Assembly (NCBI RefSeq): GCF_043195195.1
Contig: NZ_JBAFWT010000020.1
Coordinates: forward strand, 32,834-96,833
Source of the DNA: NCEH01 sp043195195
GTDB taxonomy: Bacteria > Pseudomonadota > Alphaproteobacteria > Rhizobiales > Xanthobacteraceae
DNA: 64,000 nt
Direction of reading: 5' to 3'
Shown here: piece by piece, positions 61,951 through 64,000 of the stretch
How the letters are laid out: every line of letters begins with the position of its first letter
How positions within the stretch are numbered: the first letter of the stretch is position 1
The notes under the pieces: generated by a model
Seen by the model: the letters and a program-made list of their open reading frames with translations, nothing else
Database searches by the model: none
Told to the model about the DNA's origin: nothing
Made by a program: the position numbers and the translations under genes

Positions 61951-63014
61951 ATATTCCTTTTGATCGGCCGGTGCGCCGGCCGCGCCGCGTGACGCAAACG
62001 AGCGTGACCCTGGCCCATGGCGGTGGCGGAACAGCCATGCGCGACCTCATTGAGGACGTGTTCCTGGAAACCTTTGCGGGGGCAGGGCACCCTGCCCCCG
62101 AGGACCAGGCGCGGTTCGATATCAATGCCCTTGCGGCGTTGGGCGACCGGCTGGCCTTCACGACCGATTCCTTCGTGGTCGACCCGCTGTTCTTTCCCGG
62201 TGGAGATATCGGCACCCTGGCCGTGTGCGGCACTGTGAATGATCTTGCCGTGGGCGGCGCGCGGCCGGTGGCTTTGTCGTGCGCCGTCATCATCGAAGAA
62301 GGGCTGCCTGTGGAAACCCTGCGCACGGTTGCCGCCTCAATGGCGCGCGCGGCGGTGGCGGCGGGTGTCGCCATTGTCACCGGCGATACCAAGGTGGTCA
62401 CGCGCGGGGCCTGCGACAAGCTCTTCATCACCACCACCGGCATCGGAGTGGTGCGCACCGGGCTGCATGTCGGCATAGATCGTGCGCGCCCGGGTGACGT
62501 TGTCCTTGTGAACGGTTGGCTCGGTGACCATGGAGCCGCGATCCTCAACGGCCGTGGCGATCTGGCCCTGGAGACCACGATCGAGAGCGACTGTGCACCG
62601 CTGCATGATCTTATCGCGGTGCTGATCGATGCGGCGCCCGGTGTGCGGATGATGCGGGACGCCACGCGTGGCGGAGTTGCGGCAGTCCTCAACGAATTGG
62701 CCGAAGCGAGCGCCGTCGGCATTCGGGTGTGCGAGATGGACGTTCCCATTCGGCCGGAGGTGAACGGCTTCTGCGAGATCCTTGGGCTCGATCCACTTTA
62801 CCTTGCGAACGAGGGAAAGCTCGTGGCCGTCGTGCCGCAGGAGCAAGCCACCGCCGCGCTTTCGGCATGGCGAATGCATCCGCTGGGGCAGGGGGCGACC
62901 GCGATCGGCACGGTGGTCGCAGAACGGCCGGGACGCGTCGTGATGGCAACACGGTTCGGCGGTGAGCGCATCGTCGACATGCTGGTCGGCGATCAACTGC
63001 CGCGTATCTGTTGA
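61947..63014 (+). CDS. hypE: hydrogenase maturation protein HypE
   Basis: A 355-residue PurM-like ATPase that dehydrates its own C-terminal thiocarbamate to thiocyanate and donates cyanide to the iron. It ends PRIC, with the cysteine that carries the group. LAHGGGGTAMRDLIEDVF near the N-terminus, TDSFVVDPLFFPGGDIG and MRDATRGGVAAVLNELAE are conserved ATP-site segments. The frame is open upstream, but the ATG overlapping the hypD stop fits. Confidence 0.97.
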   Translation: MNIPFDRPVRRPRRVTQTSVTLAHGGGGTAMRDLIEDVFLETFAGAGHPAPEDQARFDINALAALGDRLAFTTDSFVVDPLFFPGGDIGTLAVCGTVNDLAVGGARPVALSCAVIIEEGLPVETLRTVAASMARAAVAAGVAIVTGDTKVVTRGACDKLFITTTGIGVVRTGLHVGIDRARPGDVVLVNGWLGDHGAAILNGRGDLALETTIESDCAPLHDLIAVLIDAAPGVRMMRDATRGGVAAVLNELAEASAVGIRVCEMDVPIRPEVNGFCEILGLDPLYLANEGKLVAVVPQEQATAALSAWRMHPLGQGATAIGTVVAERPGRVVMATRFGGERIVDMLVGDQLPRIC

Positions 63015-63080
63015 GTCCGATGGCTTGTGAGTTTTGTCCAATCAACCAAAGATGACCCATCCTTCAGGAGAGTGATTTCC

Positions 63081-63695
63081 ATGACCCGTCCCGTCTTACG
63101 TACCCTCGGCGTGGCTGGCGCGTTGGCGCTGGTGCCGTCCTTTGCGTTTGCCCATACAGGTGTCGGGGACACGCACGGCTTCGTGCACGGCTTCCTGCAT
63201 CCTGTCACCGGTCTCGACCACGTCCTGGCAATGGTTACTGTCGGTCTGCTGGCCTGGCAGATGGGCGGACGGGCGTTGTGGCTCCTCCCGGTGAGCTTTA
63301 TGGCCCTCATGGTCGTTGGCGGACTGCTCGGAATGGGTGGATTCGCTCTGCCTTATGTCGAGACCGGCATCACCTTATCGGTGGTCGTGCTCGGCGCTGT
63401 GGTCGCCTTTGGTGTGAAGGCGCCACTCGCTGTGGCCATGGGCCTCGTCGGACTGTTTGCTGTCTTCCACGGCCATGCCCATGGTGCAGAAATGCCGGAG
63501 AGCGCGGGCGCACTGTCCTACGGTGCTGGCTTCGTGGTCGGGACGGGGCTGCTTCATCTCGCCGGGCTGGGTCTCGGGTTCGGCATCGGGTGGCTGAGTG
63601 AGCAACTCGGGAAGACCTCAGGTGCAGCTCTGGTGCGCGGTGCTGGCGCGGCGGTAGCCGTCGCCGGAGTGGCATTGCTGAGCGGGGTCCTTTGA
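63081..63695 (+). CDS. hupE: HupE/UreJ family nickel permease
   Basis: A 204-residue membrane protein with a cleavable signal peptide (ending SFAFAHTG, about residue 24) and six hydrophobic helices. The family motif HPVTGLDHVLAM (HX5DH, about residues 40-51) and further histidines in VFHGHAHGAEMP bind the metal. HupE of Rhizobium leguminosarum moves Ni(II) inward for hydrogenase. It closes the cluster; AGGAGA precedes the start and a strong terminator follows 36 bases after the stop. Confidence 0.93.
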   Translation: MTRPVLRTLGVAGALALVPSFAFAHTGVGDTHGFVHGFLHPVTGLDHVLAMVTVGLLAWQMGGRALWLLPVSFMALMVVGGLLGMGGFALPYVETGITLSVVVLGAVVAFGVKAPLAVAMGLVGLFAVFHGHAHGAEMPESAGALSYGAGFVVGTGLLHLAGLGLGFGIGWLSEQLGKTSGAALVRGAGAAVAVAGVALLSGVL

Positions 63696-63731
63696 GTTTT
63701 TAACTGGGGCCGAATTTTACGGCCTGATTTT

Positions 63732-63768
63732 AAGGCCGGCTCGGCTTGCCCGCCGAGCCGGCCTTTTT
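63732..63768 (+). terminator. rho-independent terminator after hupE
   Basis: A perfect 14-base-pair stem (AAGGCCGGCTCGGC with GCCGAGCCGGCCTT) around TTGCCC runs into a T stretch at 63764-63768. It is the clear end of the hydrogenase transcript. Beyond it, to the window edge, I see only AT-richer sequence with no gene. Confidence 0.94.
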
Positions 63769-64000
63769 GTTGAACGCAGGGACAAGCGGCAAGCCACCGA
63801 TTGGTAAGGTACTGATTTTCAAAGGCTGCAAGAATAAGTTCCATAATATCTCTTCTGCGAAATTAATATCAGGCCTTCCCCATTCTGGCGCATGTATCGG
63901 AAATCATGATTTTCAGGTTTTGTGCGTACAGATTCACAGGGGCAACGCGCTCAATTGCATCGCCCCTTTTGCCCTTTATCTCCGTTCAGCCGGTGGTCTC

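Overview
The window reads as chromosomal DNA from a G+C-rich alphaproteobacterium of the order Hyphomicrobiales, most likely Xanthobacteraceae (Azorhizobium/Xanthobacter-like). Three things point there: the housekeeping order tpiA / ppiD-trpEGDC-moaC-moeA-lexA / comEC / gltX, a GTTC-N7-GTTC SOS box beside lexA, and a hydrogenase cluster ordered hupTUV-hypF-hupSLC-hupDFGHJK-hypAB-hupR-hypCDE-hupE, which I recall as the Azorhizobium caulinodans order. The species cannot be fixed from the sequence alone. I see no phage, insertion sequence, CRISPR array or rRNA operon.

Layout. 0-10 kb: metY, a LysR regulator divergent from an lrgAB pair, heme A synthase, a Wzz/BY-kinase-like protein with a ruined P-loop, an ECHDC3-type crotonase, a thioesterase, a quinone reductase and rplM-rpsI with a clear terminator. 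10-19 kb: a small exported proline-rich protein, a histidine phosphatase, a PAS-GGDEF diguanylate cyclase, an HxlR regulator, tRNA-Lys, an M20 amidohydrolase, gltX overlapping a TusA-like gene, and comEC. 19-29 kb: lexA with its SOS box, moeA, moaC, a DUF2147 protein, trpCDG, trpE, ppiD and divergent tpiA. 29-36 kb: bamE, a CBP3-type bc1 chaperone, the DUF177-plsX-fabH-ihfA-merR series (the MerR protein carries a very long disordered tail), rlpA and tRNA-Pro. 36-43 kb: a membrane diguanylate cyclase, a 421-base gap holding a parS-like site and an inverted repeat, an AI-2E-family permease coupled to glgX, and an MBL-fold hydrolase.

43.4-63.7 kb: one continuous, almost gap-free H2-oxidation locus, all on the plus strand. 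HupU/HupV form a cytoplasmic H2-sensing [NiFe] hydrogenase: HupU has no Tat signal and HupV no C-terminal extension. It is expected to signal through the HupT kinase to HupR, an NtrC-type sigma54 activator with an intact GAFTGA loop. A consensus sigma54 promoter precedes hupS. HupS (Tat signal), HupL (cleavable C-terminus) and HupC (cytochrome b) make the membrane-bound uptake hydrogenase. HupD, HupF-HupK and HypA-HypF mature it and HupE probably imports nickel.

The least expected signals are: a perfect 9-bp-arm inverted repeat upstream of the hupS promoter; a hairpin plus a second sigma54-like promoter and another inverted repeat between hupC and hupD; a Tat-signal-like motif at the C-terminus of the rubredoxin-HybE fusion HupJ; the 600-residue MerR protein with a thrice-repeated motif; and a 15/16 match to parS.
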